Below are positions 36,570-47,370 of a stretch of DNA of 64,000 nt, in pieces; position 1 is the first letter of the stretch, and each line of letters starts with the position of its first letter. The stretch is taken from positions 396,570-460,569 of the forward strand of contig CAJNOP010000101.1 in assembly GCA_905250075.1 (NCBI GenBank). Direction: 5' to 3'. The DNA comes from Rotaria sp. Silwood1 (lineage: Eukaryota; Rotifera; Eurotatoria; Philodinida; Philodinidae). Under the pieces are notes generated by a model. The model searched no databases, had not been told where the DNA came from, and was given only the letters and a program-made list of their open reading frames with translations. The position numbers were made by a program, and so were the translations under genes.

Positions 36570-37927
36570 TTAAAATTTAAGACGGCTGTTAAGTTTTCTC
36601 AATTGGTCCAACATTGATGACAAGATAGCGTTGTTCCAGAACTGAATCTCTTCCAGTGTCTACGTGATAAGATGCAGATATGAGAGGTACATAAGACAAA
36701 GAATAATAATTACCGTATTAGCTTGTAGAGCTTCAGCGAGACGTTTTGCTCCTTGATGTCCAATTTGATTATCCTTGAGATTTAATATAGTAAGTGTCTG
36801 CATGAAAAAATAGAGAGTGAAGAAATATGAAGAGACAAAAAGCTAAAGAGATTCACCGTATTGTGTCGTAGAGCATCAGCAAGACGTTTTGCCCCTTCAT
36901 CTTCGATTTGATTCTCGTTGAGGCTTAGCGTAGTCAGTGTCTGTGCGAGAAATGAGAGGGTGAAGAAAGATGACGAGAAGAATATGCAGAAGAAGGGTTA
37001 CCGTATTGTGTCGTAAAGCTTCAGCAAGACGTTTCGCTCCTTGGTCTCCGATGAGATTTTTATCGAGATTAATAGTGACGAGTGTCTTTATTTAAAAAGT
37101 CTAGATGATGGATACGCCGAAGATAGTAAGAAAGAGAATCACCTTATTGTGTCGTAGAGCATCAGCAAAATATTGTACTCCACTATCACCAGTTTGATTG
37201 TGATAGAGACTGAGTGTGATGAGTGTCTACATGAGAAGATGTGAATGAGATAAGTGAAGATAGAGATACAAAAAGATATGTCACTTTATTTTGTTGTAAA
37301 GATTTAGCAAGATATTTTGCTCCTTGTTGTCCGATAAGATTTTTATCGAGATTCAGTGAGGTGAGTGTCTGTGAGAAGTGCAGAAGCGAGAAATGAAAAG
37401 ACAAACAAAAGCAACAAATTACTGTGTTCTGTTTTAAGCCGTCAGCCAGATGTTGTGCTCCTTTATCTCCGATTTGATTATCATTGAGATTGAGTATACT
37501 GAGTGTCTGTGTAAGAAGGGTAGAGAAGATGTACAAGAAGTACAAAGAGAGAAAGAGTTACCTTATTGTGCAGTAAGACATCAGCAAAATATTGTGCTCC
37601 CTTGTCTCCGACGTGATTGTGATGAAGACTGAGCGTGGTGAGTGTCTGTATTCAAATATGTAGACGAGGGAAATGAAGAGATCGATAGAAACGCTAACTT
37701 ACTGTATTTTGTCGTAGAGCATCAACTAGATATTCTGCCCCTTTGTCTCCGATTTGATTGTGGTAGAGGCCGAATGTCGTGAGTGTCTATGTTTAAAACG
37801 TATAGATAAGAAATATTATGGAGACTGCCAGAAGAAGAGTTACCGTATTGTATCGAAGAGCATCAGCGAAATATAGTACTCCTCTGTCTCCGATTCGATT
37901 GTGGTAGAGATTGATTGTGGTGAGTGT
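36570..37927 (-). CDS. RI-type leucine-rich-repeat protein, one repeat per exon (5' end unclear)
   Basis: Nine exons of exactly 84 nt: 37927-37844, 37786-37703, 37645-37562, 37506-37423, 37368-37285, 37226-37143, 37085-37002, 36940-36857 and 36797-36714. A terminal 90-nt exon (36659-36570) ends in TAA. Every exon starts with TL in phase 0 and encodes one 28-residue repeat of the ribonuclease-inhibitor/NLRC type: TLttLnLxxNqIGdkGAqxLAdALrxNt. The introns of 54-60 bp are themselves alike. The C-terminal exon (TLEEIQFWNN...) caps the solenoid. The curved array would bind protein partners. No N-terminal exon, NACHT or start ATG could be placed beyond 37927, so it may be a partial gene or have a leader exon near 38085. 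Confidence 0.8.
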
Positions 37928-38684
37928 CTGTAAAAATGTGATGTTACAATGTGGTTCTGATCCATAGGAACATCTTCACGAAGGAGTACACTATTTGGAC
38001 GCGGTGTTAACTTGTAGGCGCAAACGAGAAATAGAAATGTGAGATCTTGGTTCCACTGATGGTATAGTGTACTGATCTGGTGCATCGATAGAGCTTATGG
38101 AGAAGAGTAGTACAAGAGAATCACTAGCAAAATACACTTCGGTGATATTCTCTCGGTTTTACACAATAGTCCGCGTTCGATATTATGCTAATCGGTGAAG
38201 AAACTGATTATCTATCAGACTAAGTTTTGAGGTTCTTTTCGAAAAATAGCTGGACATTGTAATCATTCTTACTAGATGAATACTGATATGGATACGACAT
38301 CTGCTCGCAATGTTCATTCAATTCGTAAATATTTATTGAAATTGCATGGAAGTTTGCACGAGATTTGCTAGGCTACTATTAGTGAATGGACTTAAGCGAC
38401 CAGACAGGCCAAGAGAACCTAAGAACCGATCTGGGAGATCAACTGAACTCAGGTCTTATTTTACATATTCGATTACGTCACTCCGAAAACGAGTTTTTGA
38501 AAGCTGAACATTTCTGTTATCTGTATTACCTTCCAATTCCGAAAATCCTTTGATGAGGAACAAACTAAAACCATAGTTTTCGCAGGAATTTATTTAAAAC
38601 ATCTAGGTCACATATTAAAGTTGTTTTGAAATACGAAATTCGTGAAATTTTTCAATATCTTAGAAACAAGAACTTGTTCGGAGG

Positions 38685-39948
38685 TTAATTCAAATTGAAG
38701 GTAGGCTGTATAAAAAAGAATGTAGATGTAACTTTTGAGATCACAAAATAGAGCTCTCATTCTATGCATCAGATATATACGCAAACATACCACGTCATCA
38801 GTATTATCAACCATTTCATCGATTGATCGTTGAGTCAGACGACCTTGTTTGTCTATCCATGATACTTCATATCTCACCAATCTTTCGAACCCACTACCTC
38901 TAATCGGTGTTGTATGAAGCCAGATGGCACACGCTTTCGGAACATAAGCACAAGTTACAAACCACCGTTTATCATCAAGCCAGAAAGGTGTACGAAAAGG
39001 AACCATTAAAGATTCAAAACTGATGAAGTCATCGTTTTCACGATATATATACGAGAGAAAAAATTCAAATCGAACTAGTGCTGGTGCTTTTGCTTGAATC
39101 AATGCTTCCAAATGAGAGCCATCGAAAAAGGAATCAAGTGTTGTTCGATGAGAAATCAATTTGAGATGAAGAAGCGTAGGTATTGGTGAAAGTAGAAATG
39201 TAAGATTTTCCAGACTAAGTGAGCAATCACTAATGGTCAGAGACATTAATGGAGAATGGGCCTTGAATTTAGATAGTAAAAACAGTGTACTATCCGTGTC
39301 ATTGATAGTACAATTTCGCATGACGAGTGTTTGTAAATAGGGCAATTCTCGAAGAATGGCAAGATATTCGCTATAGATACAATTATCGATGACCAAGTGT
39401 TGCAATTTGTATTGATCGGGCCATGATATATTTTCCATCTTGTAATTGATATTATGCATAGATAGCTTTCGCAAGTTATATCGTTTGAGTAACGATGAAA
39501 CAAGAGCCCACGCTCTGCAATTTTCTCTGTGACTCGATTCAATGGAAAGCGAAGCCAAATAGTCAGCGCTCACATGTTCTAAGAGATGTTCCAGATCATC
39601 ATCTTGAATTTGATGAAGACTCAACGAATGAAGTCTAGTAAATTTGCTAATATTGAAAATTGAAATGAACGTCTTGATTCGATCCGTTTTTACATAGTCG
39701 TTAGAGAGAACCAATGCCGTCACATTTTCGGGTCGGACAAAAAGCAGCATCGATTTTACATTAAAGGGCGATTCAGAATTGAAAATCAGTTTGAATCGAT
39801 CGTAAGTACTGGCCAAAATACATAGTCGTTTACAAACACAGCGGATTGAAGGAAAGTTATGAATATCACAATGGTCAAATATGCGATGGACTAATTCCAC
39901 AGGTAGGGTAAGAAGAGAGGTATCGACCATGAAAGTACCAGTTGCCAT
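38685..39948 (-). CDS. F-box/LRR-like protein
   Basis: ATG at 39948 is the first ATG of the open frame. Exon 1 (39948-38791) and a short last exon (38705-38685) give 392 residues. The 85-bp intron has GTATGT/TATACAG borders and, when removed, the protein ends VPTFNLN; reading on would add a TM-like tail. The F-box is at about 12-50: LLTLPVELVHRIFDHCDIH, CVCKRL, YDRFKL. After it comes an LRR-like region (LHSLSLHQI, LRKLSMHNI, LQTLVMRNC, LMSLTISDC) and the FRTPFWLDDKRWFV motif shared with the F-box gene at 47371 (FRSSFWLEKQHWYI). As an SCF subunit it would bind Skp1 through the F-box and choose substrates with the LRR part. A small uORF (ATG at about 39975) precedes it. Confidence 0.8.
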
Positions 39949-41228
39949 TACTGATTTTGTTGTAACATTATACAAAATGATGACTAATATCTGTATCACA
40001 GACGTATATCGAGAGAAATCAACAGTGTTCCAGTGAAAATTTTTCAAGATTTAAGTGTTATCGACTAACAGACAAGACAGAAGATGAATGAAAGAAGTTT
40101 GATTGTATGATGGATGCTCTCTAGGTCACTTTCCCAGATATATACTGTCACTGTTTGAACAATTCGTATTCTATCGACCAAATTTATGCGAAACTGTTCG
40201 GCTATAACACTGCTTGTTAGCTAGTAGGATAGCAAACCGGTAATAACTTAAGATAACATTGGAACAGAAAAGATCAACTACAGGTATCGCCTTGTTTTTA
40301 CTACGGGAAACCACAGAACGTATGATCAACTTCAAACTTAAGCCGCAAAAACATTTTTGTTGCAAAATATTTCCTTTACTCAAACGGCTCTCTAGAGGAT
40401 AAAAAGTGTTGAAATCATTTTTGTCCCAAAACCAATATTTAGCACCTGAGAATTTTGACACAAATTTTATGCTGTTGAATATGTTCTGAAAAGTCGACCT
40501 GTTCAACTAAAAACGCAAGTACCTCTCGCTGTAGAAAGTACGAAATCCTTTGAAGGAGTGTTCTCGTAAAGGTTATATTTCTGGTAAATGTTTTAGGAAA
40601 GCTATCAGTTGTCATCTGCATCGTTCGTTTATTGAGAGAATTTTAGAGCATGATAGAAGCGAATCGACGCGTCTAGTATGTGCTCTAATTAAGACTTTGG
40701 TTATCTACACGTGCGAGCTCATGAAATCATCTTAAGATTTTTGCAATGTACTATGACGAAGTCTCAGCTACAAAAAAATAGAATCGAAAAACATTACGAA
40801 CCAATATGATCATTTTTCATAGAGGTGTCTAATTATTAACAATAGTTTCGGATTAGAATAGATAAACTAAATCGAAGATTGATTTTTTTATTATAAAACA
40901 AAATGAAGAATGACTCATGCCAGTTAACCGACCAATCTGGCTAGTTTATGTGAGTGGTTAAGGAAAAAGTTCTATCGAAGTAGAACATCTTGCGTCGCAT
41001 TTTGTAAAAAAAAAACAAATTCTGATTTACCTATGATCGATTGTCGACCACTGTTACTGCGTTTAGTGTATAAATATTTCTGATTCACATGTTTTTTTTC
41101 TCATACGAAGTTATTCATTCCTTCTTTACTCTAGGCACATATACACCAATCAACGTAAATATTGATATAGAATGATTCATTCGATTGTTCTCACACAACC
41201 AACACTTGACGGGTCGAAAAAAATGCAG

Positions 41229-42105
41229 TGAATTCAGTCTACTCTTGTAGTAATCGTTTAAGGGAATCCAACGGTTTAAGGGGAAATATGGACATCATCG
41301 TAGAGGCAGATGAAATGGAGTGATGGTACATAGACTTAGCATGAAAAACTAGCCGCCAACAGAGAATAAATGTTTCCTAAATACAGATTCTTATTATTAG
41401 TTGTGTTTCTATTGCAATTTTTTCAAATTTGAGGCTTGTGACATCAATTTTGAAAGCTCTAATTCATTTTGCTTTATTCAAATTTGCATATCAATTGGCA
41501 CAATTTCTATACTAAGCATTTCTTGAAAGCAAATACACACTGCAATTTAAGTTCAGAAGAACGAATTTTAGGATTCAACTTGTTACACTAGCTAATTCGT
41601 TTCGTTTTACAACATAGATTTTTAGTAATCAATTGGAGCAGTCACATGCGACAAACCAAGCCATCTAATTTTAGAAGTGAATCAGCAAAACGGCTCTGTT
41701 CTGCTCATTTAAGACTTTTCATCTTGAACTAAACTACATTATTACGCAGAACCATTCGAAAAACTGTTTAATGAAGTGTTTCCATCAAAATAAGTGAACG
41801 ATCATATAGGACAACTCAACTTATAGCATGAAAGAATCCGATCAAAACTGCTCAATACGCATAGCAATTTGACTATACATGTGAAGTTTTTGAAATATTT
41901 TCTTTCAGTTCAGTATTTTTTCATAAATTTTGAACATAATTTGAAGATTAATTTAACATAGTGACTTGCACTCACATTCCTTTTTTTCAATAAGAATTTT
42001 CCATTATGCGACTTCATGTGCCTCTATGATGATGTCCATATTTTCCCTTAAACCGCTGGATTCCCTTACACGGTTACCACAACTCTGAATGACAGTCATT
42101 GTATG
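41229..42105. mobile_element. nonautonomous TIR element, about 0.88 kb
   Basis: Terminal inverted repeats of about 80-90 bp with the best-kept block GTTTAAGGGAATCCAACGG followed by TTTAAGGGGAAATATGGACA and CATCATCGTAGAGGCA. The right end carries the complement, with GTGTAAGGGAATCC. Outside that block, CTTGTAGTAATCG pairs weakly with TTGTGGTAACCG. The interior is AT-rich and has no open frame of note. Target duplication not resolved. Confidence 0.6.
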
Positions 42106-42409
42106 AAGAACGTTCTCGAACTCTGATAAAGCATAGAAAATCTTCTTCTATAGATGTCATTTGACTCCGTTTTTTTCTTATAGAACCATGTTTTCATTGA
42201 GATATCTGCGTTACAACTGGAGCTATGACACTTGAAAACTAATCGACAGCCCTAAGAGTATTTATTAAACGAGTTCTAGATGCATTCCTCAACTGTTTCT
42301 GATATTTTTCTAAACTCGGCAGAAATTAAACTAGTCGGTTCAACGAATGATTGACGAATAGGTCCTAGCCTGATGGGTTCAATCTCATAATCATGTTCAT
42401 AGTACCACG

Positions 42410-42583
42410 ATGAGCATAGATATACAGATTGAAAATCAAGAAGAGGAAAAAGAGGAAGATATAGACGAGGATGATAATGACAAAACGATTACTGGACATA
42501 AAAGTAATGATAGCGGTCATCATAGTAATTATCAAATATCATTAACAAGTGAGAATGACAACGAAGATAATAATTTGAATTAG
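42410..42583 (+). other. short acidic open frame, possible terminal exon remnant
   Basis: ATG to TAG, 57 residues, very rich in Glu, Asp and Asn (EEEKEEDIDEDDNDK; ENDNEDNN). It may be a last exon after the AG in TTCATAGTACC, but no partner exon was found. It reads like the disordered acidic tail of a larger protein and could be chance. Confidence 0.2.
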
Positions 42584-43324
42584 TCATAATATCTAGCTTC
42601 TACTTTACATAGACATTTCAGTCATTTTCAATCAAGATTCAAGATGATCATGGATTTCTTGTGTTTGTTTTGCCTGTTATTGTCAACTTCAACTTTAATG
42701 AAAAAAAGATTATCTAAGCTAAGCAGTAATAGTTGTAGTTGGTTTTTGTTGTTTTTCGAGATTATTAACGTCACTGGTAGGATCGACACGAACATCGATA
42801 CTGACAGAACAAGTTTAAATGCATACAATGATCTATTTGAATTCACTTTGAATTCGAAGAAAAAAAAAGTCTTTCGATTTCCAATTGAAATGACGGGCAT
42901 GGGGACTACACAATGCTCGCCTTTCAGTTATAGGGATGAGACTAAAGGAACTAAGGATATATTTATAGTATATGGGTGAATTGCGCTCGTATTGTACGGT
43001 TTGACGTAAAAGATCGAAAAAAATAAAAGTGAATATAAAGCAATATGAACTGTGCATTCGATACAGTTTTATTAGTTGCGTATAAATCAAATCTTTTCCA
43101 ACTGCCAGTTTTTTTTATTTCAGAAAAAAGATCGAGTGTTATTAAAAAAATGCATAATTTCCAAGATTTTCTGATATAATAAAATAAATAATTTTAGAAA
43201 TATTTTGACAAAATAAAATCACGAAATGACAATTTACATATTGGTGTTATCTATCAATCGAAATCTTTTGAAAAGGAGAATCTAATGAGCATATGCAGAA
43301 CTTTATCGGCACATATACATGCAT

Positions 43325-43552
43325 ATGGGTGTGGGTGTGGGTGGGGTGTGGCTGTGGCTGTGGGCGTGAGTGTGCATGTGGGTGTGGATATGTGTATTTG
43401 CTTTCTGTTCGTTGACACCCACACCCACAGCCACAGCCACACGTACACCTTCCCCCACACCCCACACCTACACCACACCCACACCCACCTACACCCCCAC
43501 ACACCCCCACACACCCACACCCACATACCCACACTCCACACATCCACACCCT
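43325..43552. repeat. TGTGGG hairpin 10, longest copy
   Basis: G arm GGGTGTGGGTGTGGGTGGGG and onward to about 43395, the spacer GTGTATTTGCTTTCTGTTCG, then about 135 bp of CACCCACACCCACAGCCAC-type repeats. It ends 300 bp before the secreted-protein gene. All six frames are open through it only because it is low complexity. Confidence 0.8.
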
Positions 43553-43855
43553 GACAGGGTAATACTAAAAAAAGATTTTGTAAGTTTTCGTGAGCACGGT
43601 TTTTCTTTAGCGTATCGCACTACAGTTAGATTATTTCGCTTACGTCTAAGATCAACAGAGGTTACTTCTAATGTGGCCAGTTATGCAACGAATTTTATTC
43701 TCTGTATCACTAACTTGCAAATTCATTCTGATATCAACATTTGACTTCTGATTGTTCTTCTTATTCTATAAAAAATTGCCTAATGTTTACTTTAGATAAG
43801 GGAAAAAACAAAATAAAAGTATAGCAAGTGTGTTGTGATACACACATTCGTAGTC

Positions 43856-44976
43856 ATGTTACTTATCTTCCTAAGAGTTTTATTCCTTCTACCTACTATT
43901 GTTATTACTTCGAAATACTATACAATAAAACCGTATCATGAGTAGGTAGCTCTTTGAATGTTCACACACAATGCAACTTTGACTTGTTTTAACATTTTAA
44001 AATTAGTGCCGATATCTTTCCACACTATGGTAACATCTCTGTCTTCGACACCACCCTAAAAAGACTATCCGATCTTGCCAATTTCACCTTCTACGTACGC
44101 GATCACTCTGACAACTATTATTTTATTGCTGGTCCCGTTGCAGTAAATCCCGATCTACACCTTATCTACATGCCTATTCAATGTGCTACTGCATTTCAGC
44201 GTTTGTTACTGTTCTCATACAACTATAAAACCAGAGAATACCGTCAAAGTACATGGATTTTAGACGATGGGAACTTTCATATGCTATACTATGATCCTTT
44301 ACGTAAACGTCTCTTTGGATTAAGAGATGTTTTTACATTTACTTTGTTTGTCGAAGAGTATGATACAATAACTTTAGACGTTGTTAAAGTTTATACAAAA
44401 CAAGATGGTGAGAAATATGCATTTCCATTTGCTTCGTGTTCCTGTTTTGATTATAATGAAAATTGGGTTATTCAAGTGCGTACACGTTTTGAAAATCCAG
44501 GTGTGAATGCATATTGGATTAAAATGGACTTAAATTTAGTTGGAGTGAAAGAAGATATCGTCACAGATTTTCATCTGATGCCAAAAGTATATAATTTCTT
44601 AACGATGACATATGATATTGAGAAGACAAAATTGATATTGTGTACATGGCAACACGGTTCAATTGAATTGAGTCTTTTTATGTTTCATCTGGATCCACAT
44701 GAAAGTGGAAAGTTTCCATATAAAAATGAATCACTAGTTATGTTGTTTAAAACAAAGGAGGGAGAAGATATAGAGGTCACAAAAGATGTATGGAATCCAG
44801 TGAAACGGGAAGTATTGTTTATGATTCAAACTCAGAATGATGAAACGTTCGAGACGACAAATTATATGTTAAGAGTACAATTTGATACGTTGGTAATATT
44901 GGAGAAGACAGTGCTGACAGATGAACAATTACCATTATTTGAATTATGGGAATATTTTTATTTACCTAACAATTAA
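43856..44976 (+). CDS. secreted protein of unknown function
   Basis: Exon 1 (43856-43941) encodes a signal peptide (LLIFLRVLFLLPTIVIT). Exon 2 (44007-44976) joins in phase (GA|T) after a 65-bp intron, for 351 residues. Using only the ATG at 44170 would drop about 83 upstream residues that are open and protein-like (DIFPHYGNISVFDTT, FIAGPVAVNPDLHLIY). Repeating beta-strand-like blocks such as LLLFSYNY, MLYYDPLRKRLFGL and KLILCTWQHGSIEL suggest a beta-propeller-like extracellular protein. N-glycosylation sites NIS, NFT and NES fit secretion. No family was recognised. Confidence 0.65.
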
Positions 44977-45218
44977 TACTTGAAAACACTCTGTAGATAG
45001 AGAAAAATCGTTTGAAATAAAAAAAAACTGAAGCAAGTTAGACGTTATCTGCCCTTAACATTAGTGAAATGAGCAACTTTTTAGATGAAACATAAAATGT
45101 TTTATTTTAACAGCAGCGAAAGATATGTAATTGACAATATATAAAGAAAGACTACCAAAAATGACAGAATTTACTTTTGCAGAAAAAATTGCAAACGTAA
45201 ATTCTCTATAGGCTAACT

Positions 45219-45309
45219 TGGGTATGGATGTGGGTGTGAGTGTAGCCGAAAAGAATATCTACATCCACAACCACACCCATACCTTCACCTATGCCCACAA
45301 CTACACTCA
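45219..45309. repeat. TGTGGG hairpin 11
   Basis: GGGTATGGATGTGGGTGTGAG, cut here at 20: TATGGATGTGGGTGTGAG, spacer CCGAAAAGAATATCTA, then CATCCACAACCACACCCATA and further C-rich units. Confidence 0.65.
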
Positions 45310-45823
45310 TCCAGCGATACACAACGACATCAATACACTCAGATATGTGTCGTAAGTGGAAATCAATATTGAAATGTATTTTCGAACAATTGAAGAAGTC
45401 TTTTAACATAGTGATATTCGATTCGATCAATATCACTAACTCATTGAATTCTTTTCGAAAAGAACAAATATTTGTTCATATTCAGAATGATTCTCATCGA
45501 CGATCGAATTTCCTGAACAAGTATCAAAAAGCTTGTCAGCGCAGCCCCTTTGGGACTAAAATGTGCAACTCACATATATTTTCTAGCCTCATTAAACTAA
45601 TACCAAATACGTAAAGTGAAAGATCTCTTGTAGACTATTCTGCATTTCAAACAAAGATTTATTTCTATGCCCACTACTTTTTATTTTCATGTTGTCAATT
45701 TGAACGTAATTTTTCATTTTTGCAATTCTTTTTTTTATTAATTTAACATTGTTATTGTTATAGTCAACACGTTAAGTAACAAACAAGTCTGTTTTACAAA
45801 ATCGATCATACCTACAGCAGATT

Positions 45824-45888
45824 TGGTGTGGGTGTGGGATGTGCGTGTAGATCAGATGAAGAAGTACACTTACACCCACACCCTCAGG
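45824..45888. repeat. TGTGGG hairpin 12
   Basis: GGTGTGGGTGTGGGATGTG, spacer GATCAGATGAAGAAGTA, then CACTTACACCCACACCC. Confidence 0.65.
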
Positions 45889-46550
45889 CCTAAATGTATC
45901 TCTGTTTATGCAAACTTATTCTTACAGACCTCAAATAATGATAGTATCAATAGGAAGTAAGACACATGGCAATGTAATCCTTTGCAATAAAGAGGACTTT
46001 TGGAAAAAAAACTCTACATTATGTCAGATTAAGAGTCATTCGTTAAACAGATTGATGTTTTTTTGTGTGAGAAATAACTTCATTTATTGATAGTTTAAAA
46101 TGCTCATCGTTTTTGAAAGCAAGTTGCAGTTTCTCAAAGTCGCTCTCATTGATAGACAATAAGCTATCGATCTAGTAACGCATCAATAATATCTTCTGTA
46201 GGAATATTGTTTTGATTTGTCAATGTTTGTCATATGATATTTGAGCATTTTTTCAGTTCTTCTATATGATATTACATTCGATTTCATCAATCAAAGTTTG
46301 TTCATTTCTTCGAATTTCATTATTATGGTTCAGATTGAAAGTTGTTGCGCAAGTTCTCGTAATATTTGATAATGTCATTGGATTCATGTTGCTCGAGCCC
46401 ATCGAATTTTTCCATTTCTTTTCCTTAATTTCACCGACAGTCATTTGCATGATCATTTTAGATGTCAGCAATGAATTCGCAATATTTACACTCAATTAAA
46501 CTATAGAGATTCTGTTTTTAGTTTTGAGTGAGTCAACTAATTCATAGTAA

Positions 46551-46595
46551 GAGTGTGTGTGTAAGTAAAAAGAAGACTCACGCTCATACACCACA
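46551..46595. repeat. TGTGGG hairpin 13, decayed
   Basis: GAGTGTGTGTGTAAG, spacer TAAAAAGAAGA, then CTCACGCTCATACACCAC. Arms are short and have lost most GGG. Confidence 0.45.
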
Positions 46596-47370
46596 GAAAG
46601 AAAGTTTTGTGAAGCTTTCTATATGCTTTTAAAACGCTACGATCACAAGTTTTGGATTGTTCTAAGCAGATGACAGAGCACTTTTTTGTGATGCCATCTA
46701 AATTAAATGATCATATCTACAATTCATGCGATCTTTAATAAACTTCGAAAATCATTCTTGCTTCAATATGATGCTCTTAGTCTATTGACAAGCTGTTCTT
46801 CTACCTCTTACTAATATCCTAGGTTCGCCATTACGATATAAGTTTATTCTAATTTCGTCCTTGCAAATAAAAAACAAATAGCTAAGGATTTACCTATGTA
46901 AATAATATTAATCGTCGACTCATTTTTTTTCCTTTTGTATGACGTATCGTATTTTTTTTTAATGGTATATATAGAAAAGATCGAAGAAAAAAAACTGCCG
47001 AAATAAAAACCGTCGCAGAAAACTGTGTAATTATGGTGATAGAAATCAATAGTATATCATATAATAGTGAGTTGTCTATTTACTACATCTTCTAACTTTT
47101 CAACATATTTATATCATCAACATTCTTATTATTCGACGTTTTTTTTTCGATTCTTTTTATTTCGGTATGATAATGTGATCGACGTTCTTTTATTTCGGTA
47201 TTTTTGTTTCAACATGGGTTTTTTCAACTTTTTCATGGTGTTCTTTTTCATATTATGTTTTTTTCATAAATATAAATGTGTATGTGTAATCAAGGTTGCA
47301 TTCGTTCTGTACTTACCTGTCGACAAACTAATTCCTAACTCTACATGCAATATATATTATATTTGACAAT

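Larger units (their letters stand above)
40049..43855. other. intergenic with a TIR element and a hairpin
   Basis: No clear gene. It includes the upstream flank of the F-box gene, a TIR element (41229-42105), a short acidic frame (42410-42583) and TGTGGG hairpin 10. Frames at 40171-40735 and 42628-43090 lie on both strands and look like chance. Confidence 0.45.
44977..47370. other. intergenic with three TGTGGG hairpins
   Basis: No gene seen. Hairpins 11, 12 and 13 lie here. Overlapping frames at 46262-46499 on both strands are mirror shadows. A TATATATAG near 46966 is too far from the 47371 ATG to assign without a leader intron. Confidence 0.45.

Noticed and set aside
37186-37545. 119-codon minus frame read through LRR introns
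   Set aside because: It covers two LRR exons plus intron sequence; the 84-nt exon model explains it better.
39246-39542. 98-codon minus frame
   Set aside because: Alternative frame inside the F-box gene.
43247-43744. Long overlapping frames rich in Cys/Gly/Val or His/Pro/Thr
   Set aside because: They are translations of the TGTGGG/CCCACA hairpin in several frames at once, with no start or splice support.
46262-46499. 77-codon frames on both strands
   Set aside because: Mirror frames over the same DNA without domain or codon support.
47067-47366. 99-codon Phe/Tyr-rich frame before the F-box gene
   Set aside because: T-rich sequence read as Phe; it overlaps the likely leader of the gene at 47371.
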